A program made the translations under genes and the position numbers. A DNA stretch of 64,000 nt from Halobellus ruber (GTDB lineage: Archaea > Halobacteriota > Halobacteria > Halobacteriales > Haloferacaceae), in NCBI RefSeq assembly GCF_014212355.1, contig NZ_JACKXD010000001.1, forward strand, positions 829,143-893,142, given 5' to 3'. The notes below the pieces were generated by a model. It saw nothing but the letters and a program-made list of their open reading frames with translations, had not been told where the DNA came from and did not search any database. Positions 1-8,468 of this stretch are shown one piece after another. Numbering within the stretch: position 1 is the stretch's first letter; each line of letters starts with the position of its first letter.

Positions 1-630
1 GTCGCCCATCGCGTCCATCTGTTCCTCCTGGATCTCGTCGAGCGCCTCGTCGTCGCCGGCCTCTTTGGCCTCCTTCCGGCGCTCCTGGATCTCCTGCATC
101 CGCTCTTGGTACTTCGACATCTTGTCCATGTCCATCAGGTTCGCCTGCAGGAGCGTCGAATAGAGCCCGGTGGCCAGCGCCAGGACCATCACGACCGCGT
201 AGAACGGCAACATCTCCTCGAGCGGGCTCAGCGGGACGTCCATCACCGTCCCGATGACGTCTCTGAGCGGCTTCCACGAGTAGCCGACGAACAGCGCCAG
301 CGTCACGACCGCCGCGCCCTTGTCGTACATCGACCACGACGATCCGTCGTCGTCCGCGACGTCGCCGCCGCCTCCGGAGTCGTCGTCGGTTGTTGCGGGT
401 CCGAGGCCGGCCTGCGTCGCCTCCGCGTCGGCCAACGTGAACCCTTCTTCGCCCTCGACGAGGATTCCCTTCTCGATGAGGCGGCCCCACTGCCCCGAGG
501 AGAGCTCACCCTTCACGTCGAGCCACTTGACGTCGCCGTCGTCGGCCCGGTCGAGGACCGTTTCGACGGCGTCCCGCATCTCCCGGTCGCCGTCGACCAG
601 CGTGCGGACCTTCGATTCGATTTGCGGCAT
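1..630 (-). CDS. DUF106 / EMC3-like membrane insertase family protein (3' end outside window)
   Basis: The minus-strand reading frame starts at the ATG complementary to 628-630 (MPQIESKVRTLVD) and runs off the left edge. The visible part has an acidic cytoplasmic N-terminus of about 85 residues with a Gly/Asp-rich linker, a hydrophobic segment (AAVVTLALFVGYSW), a second one (FYAVVMVLALATGLYSTLL), then the charged helix MDMDKMSKYQERMQEIQERR. That last stretch is typical of archaeal DUF106 proteins, which are related to Oxidase/YidC/EMC3-type insertases. In haloarchaea this gene commonly sits next to adenylate kinase, as here, 91 bases downstream of adk on the same strand. Its role in membrane-protein insertion is inferred from the superfamily only. 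Confidence 0.85.
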   Translation of the reverse strand, partial: MPQIESKVRTLVDGDREMRDAVETVLDRADDGDVKWLDVKGELSSGQWGRLIEKGILVEGEEGFTLADAEATQAGLGPATTDDDSGGGGDVADDDGSSWSMYDKGAAVVTLALFVGYSWKPLRDVIGTVMDVPLSPLEEMLPFYAVVMVLALATGLYSTLLQANLMDMDKMSKYQERMQEIQERRKEAKEAGDDEALDEIQEEQMDAMGD

Positions 631-721
631 CTACAATCCAGTAGCTGTCCACCCGTAATGAACCTTTTACTCTGAATACGCCACCGGGTGCCACACGGAG
701 CCGACCGGAGAGTGCCGTCGA

Positions 722-1360
722 TCAGGACTCGACGGCGTCGACGACGGCGTCGAACACCTCGTCGGGCGGTGCCTCGCCGTCGACCTCGGTCAACGCGCCC
801 GCCTCGCGGTAGTGTTCGACCACGGGCGCGGTGTTCTCCTCGTAGACCCGCAGGCGTTCGCGGGCGGTCTCCTCGGTGTCGTCATCCCGCTGCACTAAGT
901 CGCCGCCGCACTCGTCGCAGACGCCCGGCTCCTCGGGCGGCTCGAACTCGACGTGGAAGTTCTCGCCGCAGTTCTCGCAGACGCGCCGGCCGGTCAGCCG
1001 CGAGACCAGCACCTCCTCGTCGACCGCGAGGTAGACGACGGCGTCGAGGTCGGTGATCTCCGAGAGGAACTCCGCCTGATCGAGGTTCCGGGGGTACCCG
1101 TCGAGCACGTAGCCGTCGGCGGTCGAAAGCGCCTCCTCGACGATGGCGTTGACGACCTTGTCGGGGACGAGCTCCCCGGCGTCCATGTACTCGCCCGGGG
1201 AGTCGTACTCGGTGTCCATATCGCCGATGTCCATCCCCTTGTTGGCGCGGAGCGCGTCGCCGGTCGTCACGTGTTCGATGCCGAACTCCGCGGCGAGCCG
1301 TTTCGACTGCGTTCCCTTGCCGGCACCCGGCGGGCCCAAGAGCAGAATGTGCTTGCCCAT
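722..1360 (-). CDS. adk: adenylate kinase
   Basis: Interconverts ATP + AMP and 2 ADP in the cytoplasm. The P-loop GPPGAGKGT lies near residues 8-16, the AMP-binding segment with GYPRN in the middle, and the LID domain has a zinc-type Cys set (CENCG and CDECGG), as in many archaeal and Gram-positive adenylate kinases. The length of 212 residues is normal. I chose the ATG at 1360 rather than the in-frame codon at 1375 because a TATA-like sequence on this strand (1381-1390) lies about 26 bases upstream, which fits a leaderless transcript, and because MGKHILLLG is the usual N-terminus. It is followed by the DUF106 gene. Confidence 0.96.
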   Translation of the reverse strand: MGKHILLLGPPGAGKGTQSKRLAAEFGIEHVTTGDALRANKGMDIGDMDTEYDSPGEYMDAGELVPDKVVNAIVEEALSTADGYVLDGYPRNLDQAEFLSEITDLDAVVYLAVDEEVLVSRLTGRRVCENCGENFHVEFEPPEEPGVCDECGGDLVQRDDDTEETARERLRVYEENTAPVVEHYREAGALTEVDGEAPPDEVFDAVVDAVES

Positions 1361-1380
1361 ACCTGCAGGTCCCACCCCGT

Positions 1381-1390
1381 CCGTATAACG
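1381..1390 (-). promoter_or_regulatory. TATA-like box of adk
   Basis: Reads CGTTATACGG on the minus strand, centred about 26 bases before the adk ATG at 1360. This is the spacing expected for a haloarchaeal leaderless promoter. Called from position and composition only. Confidence 0.5.
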
Positions 1391-1488
1391 TTGAAGAAAA
1401 CTGTCGGCGTGTGCGTCGGCTCCGGTACTCCGCCACGCGGTGACGTGTGCCGCCGAACCTTTTCACGGGCGCGGCCGGAGAGACGAGT

Positions 1489-1875
1489 ATGACCAGGTTC
1501 GACGCCGACGACCCCAGGGAGCGCCGGAAGCTGTTCGCGGAAGCCATCGCCGCCCACCGCACCCGCGCCAGCTCGTTCGTTACGCTCGAAGCCGACGCCG
1601 AGGACGACGACGCGCCCCGGCCGTGGCTCCAGTTCGGCGACAACACGTTCAACGTCGACGTGACCGACGCCGAACTCGACGACCTGAAGACGCTGGTCGG
1701 GGAGTTCCCGGAGTTCCGGGTCGAACAGCTCGAGTCGCCGGAGACGGCCGAGGGGACGAACGCCCGCATCACTGCCCGCTCGGACCCGAACCGGCTCGCG
1801 ACGTTCGCAGACCGGGTCTTTCTCGACGTCTACGACCGGCCGGAGACGTACCGGGCGTGGGTCGCCGAGGTCTGA
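1489..1875 (+). CDS. conserved haloarchaeal hypothetical protein, 128 aa
   Basis: Unrecognised function. Starts at the ATG at 1489 (MTRFDADDPRERRKLF). A CCTTTTCA stretch about 28 bases upstream may be its TATA box. The protein is acidic and soluble, with no membrane segment and no cysteine motif. The second half (DPNRLATFADRVFLDVYDRP) resembles a short alpha/beta domain. It points away from adk, so the two share an intergenic region of about 130 bases. Composition and codon use match the core genome. A palindromic repeat begins 4 bases after its stop codon and may serve as its transcription end. Confidence 0.8.
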   Translation: MTRFDADDPRERRKLFAEAIAAHRTRASSFVTLEADAEDDDAPRPWLQFGDNTFNVDVTDAELDDLKTLVGEFPEFRVEQLESPETAEGTNARITARSDPNRLATFADRVFLDVYDRPETYRAWVAEV

Positions 1876-1878
1876 TTC

Positions 1879-1957
1879 ATACTGTCGGTTATAATTACGT
1901 GAAGATTTTCGACACCCGGGGTGTCGAAATCCGTCACGCGACTATCGCCGACAGTAT
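1879..1957. repeat. palindromic repeat, family A, copy 1 (79 bp)
   Basis: Imperfect palindrome: it begins ATACTGTCGG, ends CCGACAGTAT, and has the centre GACACCCGGGGTGTC. The two arms of about 38 bp differ at roughly ten positions, and the same arm-specific differences recur in the copies at 4994, 8258 and 9702. The copies therefore descend from one asymmetric ancestor rather than being independent hairpins. No ORF is inside. It looks like a miniature mobile or protein-binding element. Confidence 0.85.
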
Positions 1958-2172
1958 CAGCCGCCGGCCGTTTCGCGTGTCGCCGGCGGCTCGAAACCGC
2001 CCGTTGCGACCGGCTCGGACGGCGCCCGACGCGTGTCGTTGCTATGAGAACCCATATACACGATGCCGACGAACCTCTGTTCCGTGACCGTCATTCGTGT
2101 TCGTGGCTGGCCGCCGGTGACCCCGGAGGACGACGCCCGGGTCGCGACGCACTGCTCGGGGAGTGAGCAGGC

Positions 2173-4428
2173 GTGAGCGGGGAGGAGGGGGAACTCGCGA
2201 AGGATCTCGGTCCGCTCGCGGCGCTCACCATCGGCGTCGGGACGATGATCGGGGCTGGAATCTTCGTGCTGCCCGGGGAGGCCGTCCTCCGGGCCGGGTC
2301 GTTCGCGTCGGTCGCGTTCGTCCTCGGCGGCGTCATCGCGATGTTCACCGCGCTGTCGGCCAGCGAACTCGGGACCGCGATGCCGCGCTCTGGCGGCGCG
2401 TACTACTACGTCAACCACGCGCTGGGGCCGCTGCTCGGCTCCGTCACCGGCTGGGCGAACTGGCTCGGCCTCGCCTTCGCCAGCGCGTTCTATATGGTCG
2501 GGTTCGGCCGGTACATCTCCCGGATCTTCGGCGTCAGCGGCCGGATCGGGATCGGGGCCGTCGGCCTCGACGCGGTGACCATCGCCGCGCTGCTTGGCGG
2601 CGCGTTCTTCGTCCTCGTCAACTACGTCGGCGCGAAGGAGACCGGGCGGCTCCAGAACGTCATCGTGGTCGTGCTCGTCGGCATCCTCGCGGTGTTCACG
2701 CTCCTGGGGACGCTCCAGGCCGACCCGGCGAACCTCCCGGCGACAAGCACGGTAACCGAGACGCTCGGCACGACCGGGTTCATCTTCGTCTCCTACCTCG
2801 GCTTCGTCCAGATCACGAGCGTCGCCGAGGAGATCAAAGAGCCCGGGAAGAACCTCCCGCGGGCGGTCATCGGCAGCGTCGTCCTCGTGACGGTGATCTA
2901 CGCCCTCGTGCTCGTAGTGATGAGTGCGGCCGTCCCCCAGGGGTTCATCGCCGATCTGGTGACCGATGTCGCGCCCGGGGAGACCCGGCGGATCGCCGTC
3001 GTCGAGGTCGGCCGCCAGATCCAGGGTGCGGTGATGGGTGGAGCGCTGCTGTTCGGGGGGCTGCTCGCGACCGCCTCCAGCGCGAACGCCTCGATCCTGG
3101 CCTCCTCGCGTATCAACTTCGCGATGGGGCGGGACCGGATCGTCACGCCCTCGCTCAACGAGATCCACCCCCGATTCGGCACGCCCTACCGGTCGATCGC
3201 CATCACCGGCGGGCTGATCCTCGTGTTCATCCTCGTGGCCGACATCAACCTCCTCTCGGGGGCCGCCTCGGGGCTCCATCTCGTCATCTACGGCCTCCTG
3301 AACGTCGCACTCATCGCGATGCGGTACATCGACCCCGAGGACTACCAGCCGGACTTCACGGTGCCGCTGTTCCCGGTGGTGCCGATCCTGGGGACCGTCC
3401 TCTCGTTTGCGCTTCTCATCTACGTCGAACCGGACGCGCGGCTCCTCTCTTTCGTCGTCGCGGCCGCGGCCATCGTCTGGTACTTGGTCTACGCCCGCAG
3501 CCGGGCGACCAAACAGGGTATCCTCGGGAAGTACATCCTCAGCCGGTCGGAGGAACTGCCCGAGGCGGCCGTGTCGGCCGCGACGTCGGTCCAGCCGGAC
3601 GGCGGCGACTACCGGGTGATGGTCCCGCTCGCGAACCCCGAAAGCGAGACCGCCCTGATCACGCTGGGCAGCGCGATCGCGAAGCAACACGACGGCACCC
3701 TGGTGGCGGTCCACATCGAGCAGGTGCCCGACCAGACCGCACTGGAGTCCGCCCGCGAGAAGATGGATTTCTCCGAGTCGCAGGCGCTGCTCGACCGCGC
3801 CAGGGAGGACGCGGCGGCGTTCGACGTGCCGGTGGAGACGCATACGGTGCTCTCACACCGCGGGTTCGAGGAGATATTTGACGCTGCGGGCACGTACGAC
3901 GCCGACCTGACGGTGATGGGGTGGGGGCCGAGCTCCCACGGCGCGCCCGGGCGGGCCGAGAGCGCGATCGACGAACTCGCGTCGTTGCTGCCGTGTGACT
4001 TCCTCGTGATGAAGGACCGCGGCTTCGACCCCTCGCGGATCCTGCTCCCGACCGCCGGCGGCCCCGACTCGGAGCTGTCGGCGAGCGTCGCCGCGGCGCT
4101 CACAGCCGAGTACGACGCGGAGGTATCGTTACTCCACGTCGCCGACGACATCGAGACCGGCGAGGCGTTCCTCGCGGAGTGGGCGGCCGACAACGGCCTC
4201 CCGGACGCGAACCGCATCGTCGAGACCGGCGACATCGAGGCCGCAATCGAGCGTCACGCCGAGGACGCGTCGCTGCTTGCAGTGGGGGCGACCGAGCGCG
4301 GGTTGCTCTCGCGGCTCGTTTCCGGGACGCTCGTGCTCGACGTGCTCAACGAGGTCGAGTGTACGGTTCTGCTCGCGGAGCGCGCCCGCGACCGGTCGAT
4401 CCTCGAACGCCTGCTCGGCCGGCGCTAA
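2173..4428 (+). CDS. APC-family amino-acid permease with C-terminal universal-stress (UspA) domains
   Basis: Predicted transporter of 751 residues. Residues about 10-440 form the APC permease core with some twelve hydrophobic segments; the first carries the family's glycine-rich signature (GTMIGAGIFVLPGEAV). Residues about 475-610 and 615-750 are two UspA-like domains (DYRVMVPLANPESETAL, then DPSRILLPTAGGPDSEL), which usually bind ATP or AMP and are thought to gate transport. GTG at 2173 is the only possible start, since an in-frame stop lies 9 bases upstream. The permease-Usp fusion is common in haloarchaea. The substrate is unknown; cationic or neutral amino acids are likely. A TATA-like CCCATATACACG lies near 2053-2064. 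Confidence 0.93.
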   Translation: MSGEEGELAKDLGPLAALTIGVGTMIGAGIFVLPGEAVLRAGSFASVAFVLGGVIAMFTALSASELGTAMPRSGGAYYYVNHALGPLLGSVTGWANWLGLAFASAFYMVGFGRYISRIFGVSGRIGIGAVGLDAVTIAALLGGAFFVLVNYVGAKETGRLQNVIVVVLVGILAVFTLLGTLQADPANLPATSTVTETLGTTGFIFVSYLGFVQITSVAEEIKEPGKNLPRAVIGSVVLVTVIYALVLVVMSAAVPQGFIADLVTDVAPGETRRIAVVEVGRQIQGAVMGGALLFGGLLATASSANASILASSRINFAMGRDRIVTPSLNEIHPRFGTPYRSIAITGGLILVFILVADINLLSGAASGLHLVIYGLLNVALIAMRYIDPEDYQPDFTVPLFPVVPILGTVLSFALLIYVEPDARLLSFVVAAAAIVWYLVYARSRATKQGILGKYILSRSEELPEAAVSAATSVQPDGGDYRVMVPLANPESETALITLGSAIAKQHDGTLVAVHIEQVPDQTALESAREKMDFSESQALLDRAREDAAAFDVPVETHTVLSHRGFEEIFDAAGTYDADLTVMGWGPSSHGAPGRAESAIDELASLLPCDFLVMKDRGFDPSRILLPTAGGPDSELSASVAAALTAEYDAEVSLLHVADDIETGEAFLAEWAADNGLPDANRIVETGDIEAAIERHAEDASLLAVGATERGLLSRLVSGTLVLDVLNEVECTVLLAERARDRSILERLLGRR

Positions 4429-4437
4429 CGCCCGAGC

Positions 4438-4737
4438 TTACGCCTCGCTCCCCTCGTAGAACCAGTAGCCGTTCGCCCGCATCGCCCGCCCCACCGCCTT
4501 GTGGAACTCCACGAAGTCCTCGAACTCCTCTGTGTCGACCCCCTCGAAGATGTCGGCGACCGAGACCACCCGCTCGTCGTCGAGCCGGACGGGATGGTCG
4601 CCGTATTGCTCGACGTAGGCGTCCCGGGAGAGCGGGAAGTCCGTCTCCTCGTCGACCTTCTTCGCGAGCACCGCGTGGCCGTACTTGCGCCGGCCCTCGG
4701 AGCCGAGCTCGCCGTCGGGGTCGTGTGGCCAGTCCAT
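4438..4737 (-). CDS. haloarchaeal DUF5785-type protein, 99 aa
   Basis: Small acidic soluble protein beginning MDWPHDPDGELGSEGRRKYG, a start I associate with the uncharacterised haloarchaeal family DUF5785 (from memory, not searched). It has no cysteines and no membrane segment. The C-terminus (VGRAMRANGYWFYEGSEA) is aromatic-rich. It converges on the permease gene with only 9 bases between the stop codons. Function unknown. Confidence 0.82.
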   Translation of the reverse strand: MDWPHDPDGELGSEGRRKYGHAVLAKKVDEETDFPLSRDAYVEQYGDHPVRLDDERVVSVADIFEGVDTEEFEDFVEFHKAVGRAMRANGYWFYEGSEA

Positions 4738-4849
4738 ACTCGTACGTTAGCCGGCCGCGGCAAAGCCGTTACGAATCGGCGGACAGCGCTGTCTCCGCTT
4801 CAAGCCCGCCGACTCCGCGACAGTGCTCGCGATCGTCCACTCCGAGAAT

Positions 4850-4933
4850 CGGTGGGACTGGGATTTGAACCCAGGAGGCCTTCCGGCCACCTGCTCTCAA
4901 GGCAGGCGCGTTAGTCCACTCCGCCATCCCACC
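4850..4933 (-). tRNA. tRNA-Ser (anticodon UGA)
   Basis: Complete class II tRNA of 84 bases. The acceptor stem is GGTGGGA pairing TCCCACC, with discriminator G as expected for serine. The anticodon stem CCTGC/GCAGG holds the loop CTTGAGA, giving anticodon TGA. The long variable arm GGCCGGAAGGCC and the T-loop GGGTTCAAATCCC are intact. A decayed copy of its 5' 60 bases lies at 11298-11357 in the same orientation, so this gene marks one edge of an island. Confidence 0.97.
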
Positions 4934-4993
4934 ACATCCGATGAGTCCGTGAGTCGGCAACTAAGAACTATCGATTCACACACACAGGGTCTC

Positions 4994-5073
4994 ATACTGT
5001 CGGCGATAGTCGCGTGACGGATTTCGGAACCCCGGGGGTGTGGAAACTCTTCACGTAGTTATAGCCGACAGTA
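4994..5073. repeat. palindromic repeat, family A, copy 2 (inverted orientation)
   Basis: Same element as at 1879 but in reverse orientation: it begins ATACTGTCGGCGATAGTCGCG and ends AGTTATAGCCGACAGTA. The central GACACC/GGTGTC part has drifted (GGAACCCCGGGGGTGTGG). It lies 60 bases from the tRNA-Ser 5' end, just inside the island. Confidence 0.85.
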
Positions 5074-5126
5074 CCAGAAGCCCGATCCCGAAACCCGTCA
5101 GGTGCGCCGAGTCGGACTGCGACTGC

Positions 5127-5410
5127 GGTCACAGTGGTTCGAGGAGAGGGCCAACGGCTTTAGCCGTGGGATGAATCCGACACCGCCCGAACCGACTACA
5201 ACAGTTCGTGTTGTAGATTGTGCTGCCGAGTCTCGGGTAAGGATATGCACCCCTTGCGGGGGTAGATGAAGCCCGCTATCCGAGCAGGGGGCCGCACTGG
5301 CACGGCCCACAACCCCACCGTGCGGTGCCACGAGTGGGGAACCTCCCGGCGTGGGACGCCCGGTCTGTGACCGGGAACCCCACGACTTCACTCGTGGGAG
5401 GATGTCAGAC
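5127..5410 (-). mobile_element. ORF-less IS200/IS605-like element, 284 bp, copy 1
   Basis: Nearly identical, on the minus strand, to 33834-34117. One end carries the hairpin CCCACGACTTCAGTCGTGGG type (partly decayed here), the other the hairpin CCCACGGCTAAAGCCGT. Between them lie further strong inverted repeats such as CCCGGTCACAGACCGGG. Subterminal imperfect hairpins without terminal inverted repeats or target duplications are typical of IS200/IS605-group transposons. No tnpA or tnpB reading frame remains, so it would need a transposase in trans. Both copies share the flanking GTCTGAC, possibly the target or the end itself. Confidence 0.75.
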
Positions 5411-5412
5411 GG

Positions 5413-5483
5413 TATAGTAGCGGTTGCACATCCGATCGCACGCCGTCGGGCGATCGAGTGAGCAGACCTGCAAACGCTACTAC
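5413..5483. repeat. inverted-repeat element, family B, long copy (71 bp)
   Basis: Ends are inverted: TATAGTAGCGGTTGCA on the left and TGCAAACGCTACTA on the right, one mismatch over the shared 14 bases. The interior holds a second hairpin (CGATCGC and GGCGATCG). It starts 2 bases after the IS605-like element. A shorter copy of the same ends forms the perfect-looking palindrome at 8431. Probably a miniature inverted-repeat element. Confidence 0.65.
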
Positions 5484-5648
5484 GTTTGATCTTCACCGCG
5501 AGGACTGGATTTCTCACTGAGTCCCTCAGAAGCCGACAGGAGTGCTGTACCGGATGTAGAGGATCCACTCAGTACAGTACCACGCGATGTTTTCGGTCAC
5601 TATATTGTCCGCAAATTTCTTATCATCGCCTAGAAAAACCGTTCAGTT

Positions 5649-8237
5649 ATGCTTCTGAATGATCGATCGCAAATCCACGTTCTCCAGATTGATGATGACC
5701 CAGAATTTGCTGAGTTAACCAAGACGTTTCTCGAACGCGAGGACGACCGGTTTACCGTCGAGAGTGTCACCAGCGCCAGCGAAGGATTACAACACCTCAC
5801 CGACCGCCCCCCGGATTGCGTCGTCTCGGATTACGATATGCCGGGTATAGATGGGCTTGAATTCTTGCGGACCGTTCGGGAGGAACACGCTGATCTCCCG
5901 TTTATACTCTTTACTGGCAAAGGTAGTGAGGAACTCGCTAGTGACGCCATTTCTGCCGGCGTCACCGATTATCTACAAAAACAAGCTGGTACCGAACAGT
6001 ACGAACTGTTGGCTAACCGAATAAAAAATGCTGTTCAGGCGCGACGCGAGGCACGACGAGCCGAGAGGCAGGAGGAGTTGATGCGCCTCACTGAGTCTGC
6101 TGGCGACACCGGGGGCTGGGAACTCGATGTTGCCACCGACGAACTGGCATTAACCCCTGGGGGACGACAACTCTTGGGGGTAGCGCGCCAGCGGATGCCG
6201 TTTGAGCGGTTTCAGGAGTTTTGGTACCCTGATGACAGGGGCGAGATCCGTGCAGCGGCGGATGCCGTTATCGAGACGCAGGAGCAAGTGGAGGGAGTAT
6301 GGCGGTTACACTCTGCTGCTGACACTCATCGGCACGTCGATATCACGATGACGCCCGTCATAGCCGACGGCGGGGTAACAAAGGTCAGAGGCGCAATTAC
6401 TGATATTACCGAGTATAAACAACGCGAACGGCAGCTTAGCCAGTACAGGGACTTGGTTGAAAGCATCAACGATGCGGTTTTCGTAGTAGATCAGGATCTG
6501 AAGATCGTTTATGCGAACGAGAAATCGCTCAACAACGTTGGCCTCACAGCCCGGGAAGTTGACGGCGAACCCATTATGCCGTTTGTCGAGCAGTACGCTG
6601 CCGACCACTCCGGTGTCGCGGAGTTCGAACAGGCGCTTGCTACGGCACTAAACGACCGCGAGGAAGAGGAGCCGGATCCAGTCGAACTGACGGTGACTGC
6701 TGGCGGTTCGGAATCGGTCTTTGAGCACCGATTCTCACGCGTTTCGCCGAGTCAGAACTCCCTGGACGAGACCGTGAGCAAGGCCGTGGCCATCGTTGCG
6801 CGTGACGTTACCGACCGCAAACAACGCGAGCGGGAACTGAAACAAACCCAGGATCTGATGGCTGAGATGGAGCGGCTGGCCGAGATCGGTGCGTGGGAAT
6901 ACGACCCACAAAAGGACAAGGCAACGCACACTGCTGGCGAGCTCCGAATATACGGTCTTGATCCCGAATTCGATCTTCAGTTAGAGGAAGCGCTTGAATT
7001 TTATCATCCAGAAGATAGGGACGAACTCAGAACGCAGTTTGAAGCGTGTCTCGAAACCGGTGAGCCGTACACCACGGACGTGCGAGTGACCAGAGCAGAT
7101 GGGGAAAAGCGGTGGGTCACCGCACACGGTCAGCGTGTCCAACAGCAGGATACGGAGGTAGTGCGCGGATACGTACAGGACATCACAGATCAAAAAGAGC
7201 GAATTAATACCCTTACGCAAACCGAGACGTTGTTCGAGAACGCGCAAGACATGTTATTCATTATCGAGCACTCGGACGACGAATTCATCGTCAAGCGGGT
7301 GAACCAGGCGTTCGAGTCGGCAACTGGTCTCTCAAACGATGATCTCCGGGGGAAGACACCGCAGGAACTCTTCGGTGAGGCTCGTGGACAAAGGATCGAG
7401 GATAAGTATCGTAAGTGTATCGAAACACAAGAGTCACTCAGTTACGAGGAGACGCTCGCCGAGGAGCAAGTTCCGAACAGGGACTCACCGACCGACGACG
7501 GACTTGTCCATTGGAAAACACATATCACACCGGTCAAAGTGGACGGGGATGTAGACTGGATTGTCGGTTCCACTCGCGACATCAACGAACGAAAACGTCG
7601 GGAGCAGGAGCTTAAACGTCGGAACAAGCGTCTGGATGAGTTTACCAGTATCATCAGTCACGACATTCGAAATCCATTGAATGTCGCAGAGGGACGGTTA
7701 GAATTGGCCCATGACGACTGCGACAGCGAGCACCTCGCCGACGCGGCTGACGCAGTTGACCGATGTCAAACGCTGGTTGATGACACATTGACGCTGGCAC
7801 GACAGGGTGAGCAGATCGGTGAGACGGACTCGGTAGTGCTATCACACGTGGCTGAGCGGAGTTGGCGAACTGTTATGACCGGATCGGCCGAATTGAATAC
7901 TGAAAGCGGGCTAACCATCCGTGCCGATAGCAGTAGCCTCCAGCGGTTGTTCGAGAACCTGTTCCGTAATGCCGTTGAACACGGCGGTAATGACGTGGCT
8001 GTTCTCGTCGGAGAGGTGGACGACGGCTTCTTCGTGGCAGATACTGGGCCCGGAATCCCCGAGTCCGACCGCGAGGACATATTCGAGGCGGGTTACTCGA
8101 CTACGGAAGATGGAACCGGGTTCGGCCTGCGAATAGTTAAGGAGATCGCTGACGCTCACGGCTGGGAAATTACCGTGACCGAGAGCCAGCAGGGTGGAGC
8201 ACGGTTTGAAATCAAAGGCGTCGAAAGGGAAGTGTGA
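5649..8237 (+). CDS. hybrid sensor histidine kinase: receiver, multiple PAS, HisKA, HATPase
   Basis: Predicted soluble sensor kinase of 862 residues. Residues 8-125 are a response-regulator receiver domain (QIDDDPEF acidic pocket, phospho-acceptor Asp 61 in VVSDYDMPG). PAS-type sensor domains follow, with linkers ending DITEYKQRE, DVTDRKQRE, DITDQKERI and DINERKRRE, implying about four PAS/PAC units over residues 140-655. His 671 in IISHDIRNPLN is the phosphorylation site. The ATPase domain has the N box (FENLFRNAVEHG), G1 (DTGPGIP) and G2 (GTGFGLRIV). There are no membrane segments, so it likely senses a cytoplasmic signal. TTTCTTATCATC 28 bases upstream is a plausible leaderless promoter. 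Its codon use is clearly AT-richer than the core genes, consistent with acquisition in the island. No cognate regulator is adjacent. Confidence 0.93.
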   Translation: MLLNDRSQIHVLQIDDDPEFAELTKTFLEREDDRFTVESVTSASEGLQHLTDRPPDCVVSDYDMPGIDGLEFLRTVREEHADLPFILFTGKGSEELASDAISAGVTDYLQKQAGTEQYELLANRIKNAVQARREARRAERQEELMRLTESAGDTGGWELDVATDELALTPGGRQLLGVARQRMPFERFQEFWYPDDRGEIRAAADAVIETQEQVEGVWRLHSAADTHRHVDITMTPVIADGGVTKVRGAITDITEYKQRERQLSQYRDLVESINDAVFVVDQDLKIVYANEKSLNNVGLTAREVDGEPIMPFVEQYAADHSGVAEFEQALATALNDREEEEPDPVELTVTAGGSESVFEHRFSRVSPSQNSLDETVSKAVAIVARDVTDRKQRERELKQTQDLMAEMERLAEIGAWEYDPQKDKATHTAGELRIYGLDPEFDLQLEEALEFYHPEDRDELRTQFEACLETGEPYTTDVRVTRADGEKRWVTAHGQRVQQQDTEVVRGYVQDITDQKERINTLTQTETLFENAQDMLFIIEHSDDEFIVKRVNQAFESATGLSNDDLRGKTPQELFGEARGQRIEDKYRKCIETQESLSYEETLAEEQVPNRDSPTDDGLVHWKTHITPVKVDGDVDWIVGSTRDINERKRREQELKRRNKRLDEFTSIISHDIRNPLNVAEGRLELAHDDCDSEHLADAADAVDRCQTLVDDTLTLARQGEQIGETDSVVLSHVAERSWRTVMTGSAELNTESGLTIRADSSSLQRLFENLFRNAVEHGGNDVAVLVGEVDDGFFVADTGPGIPESDREDIFEAGYSTTEDGTGFGLRIVKEIADAHGWEITVTESQQGGARFEIKGVEREV

Positions 8238-8257
8238 CCGATACACGCTGTGTATTC

Positions 8258-8338
8258 ATACTGTCGGCTATAACTACGTGAAGATTTGCCACACCCCCGG
8301 GGTGTCGAAATCCGTCACGCGACTATCGCCGACAGTAT
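8258..8338. repeat. palindromic repeat, family A, copy 3
   Basis: Same orientation as copy 1, 20 bases after the kinase stop codon. Ends ATACTGTCGG and CCGACAGTAT are intact, and the centre reads CACACCCCCGGGGTGTCG. It keeps the left-arm word CTACGTGAAGATTT and the right-arm word ATCCGTCACGCGACTATC seen in the other copies. Confidence 0.85.
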
Positions 8339-8430
8339 GAAACCTACTCCTGAACGTTCAGGGGGACATCACTCAAACGCGCCTTTGACCGTTGAAATTG
8401 TTTATTGATTGGTAGTTGTAGCATACAAGG

Positions 8431-8468
8431 TATAGTAGGGTTTGCAACTGGTTGCAAACGCTACTATA
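8431..8468. repeat. palindrome, family B, short copy (38 bp)
   Basis: Arms TATAGTAGGGTTTGCAAC and GTTGCAAACGCTACTATA are inverted with a single mismatch and a 2-base spacer. These are the ends of the 71-bp element at 5413 with the interior missing. The right arm is read in frame into the protease gene that follows, so the element sits across that gene's 5' end. Confidence 0.75.
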
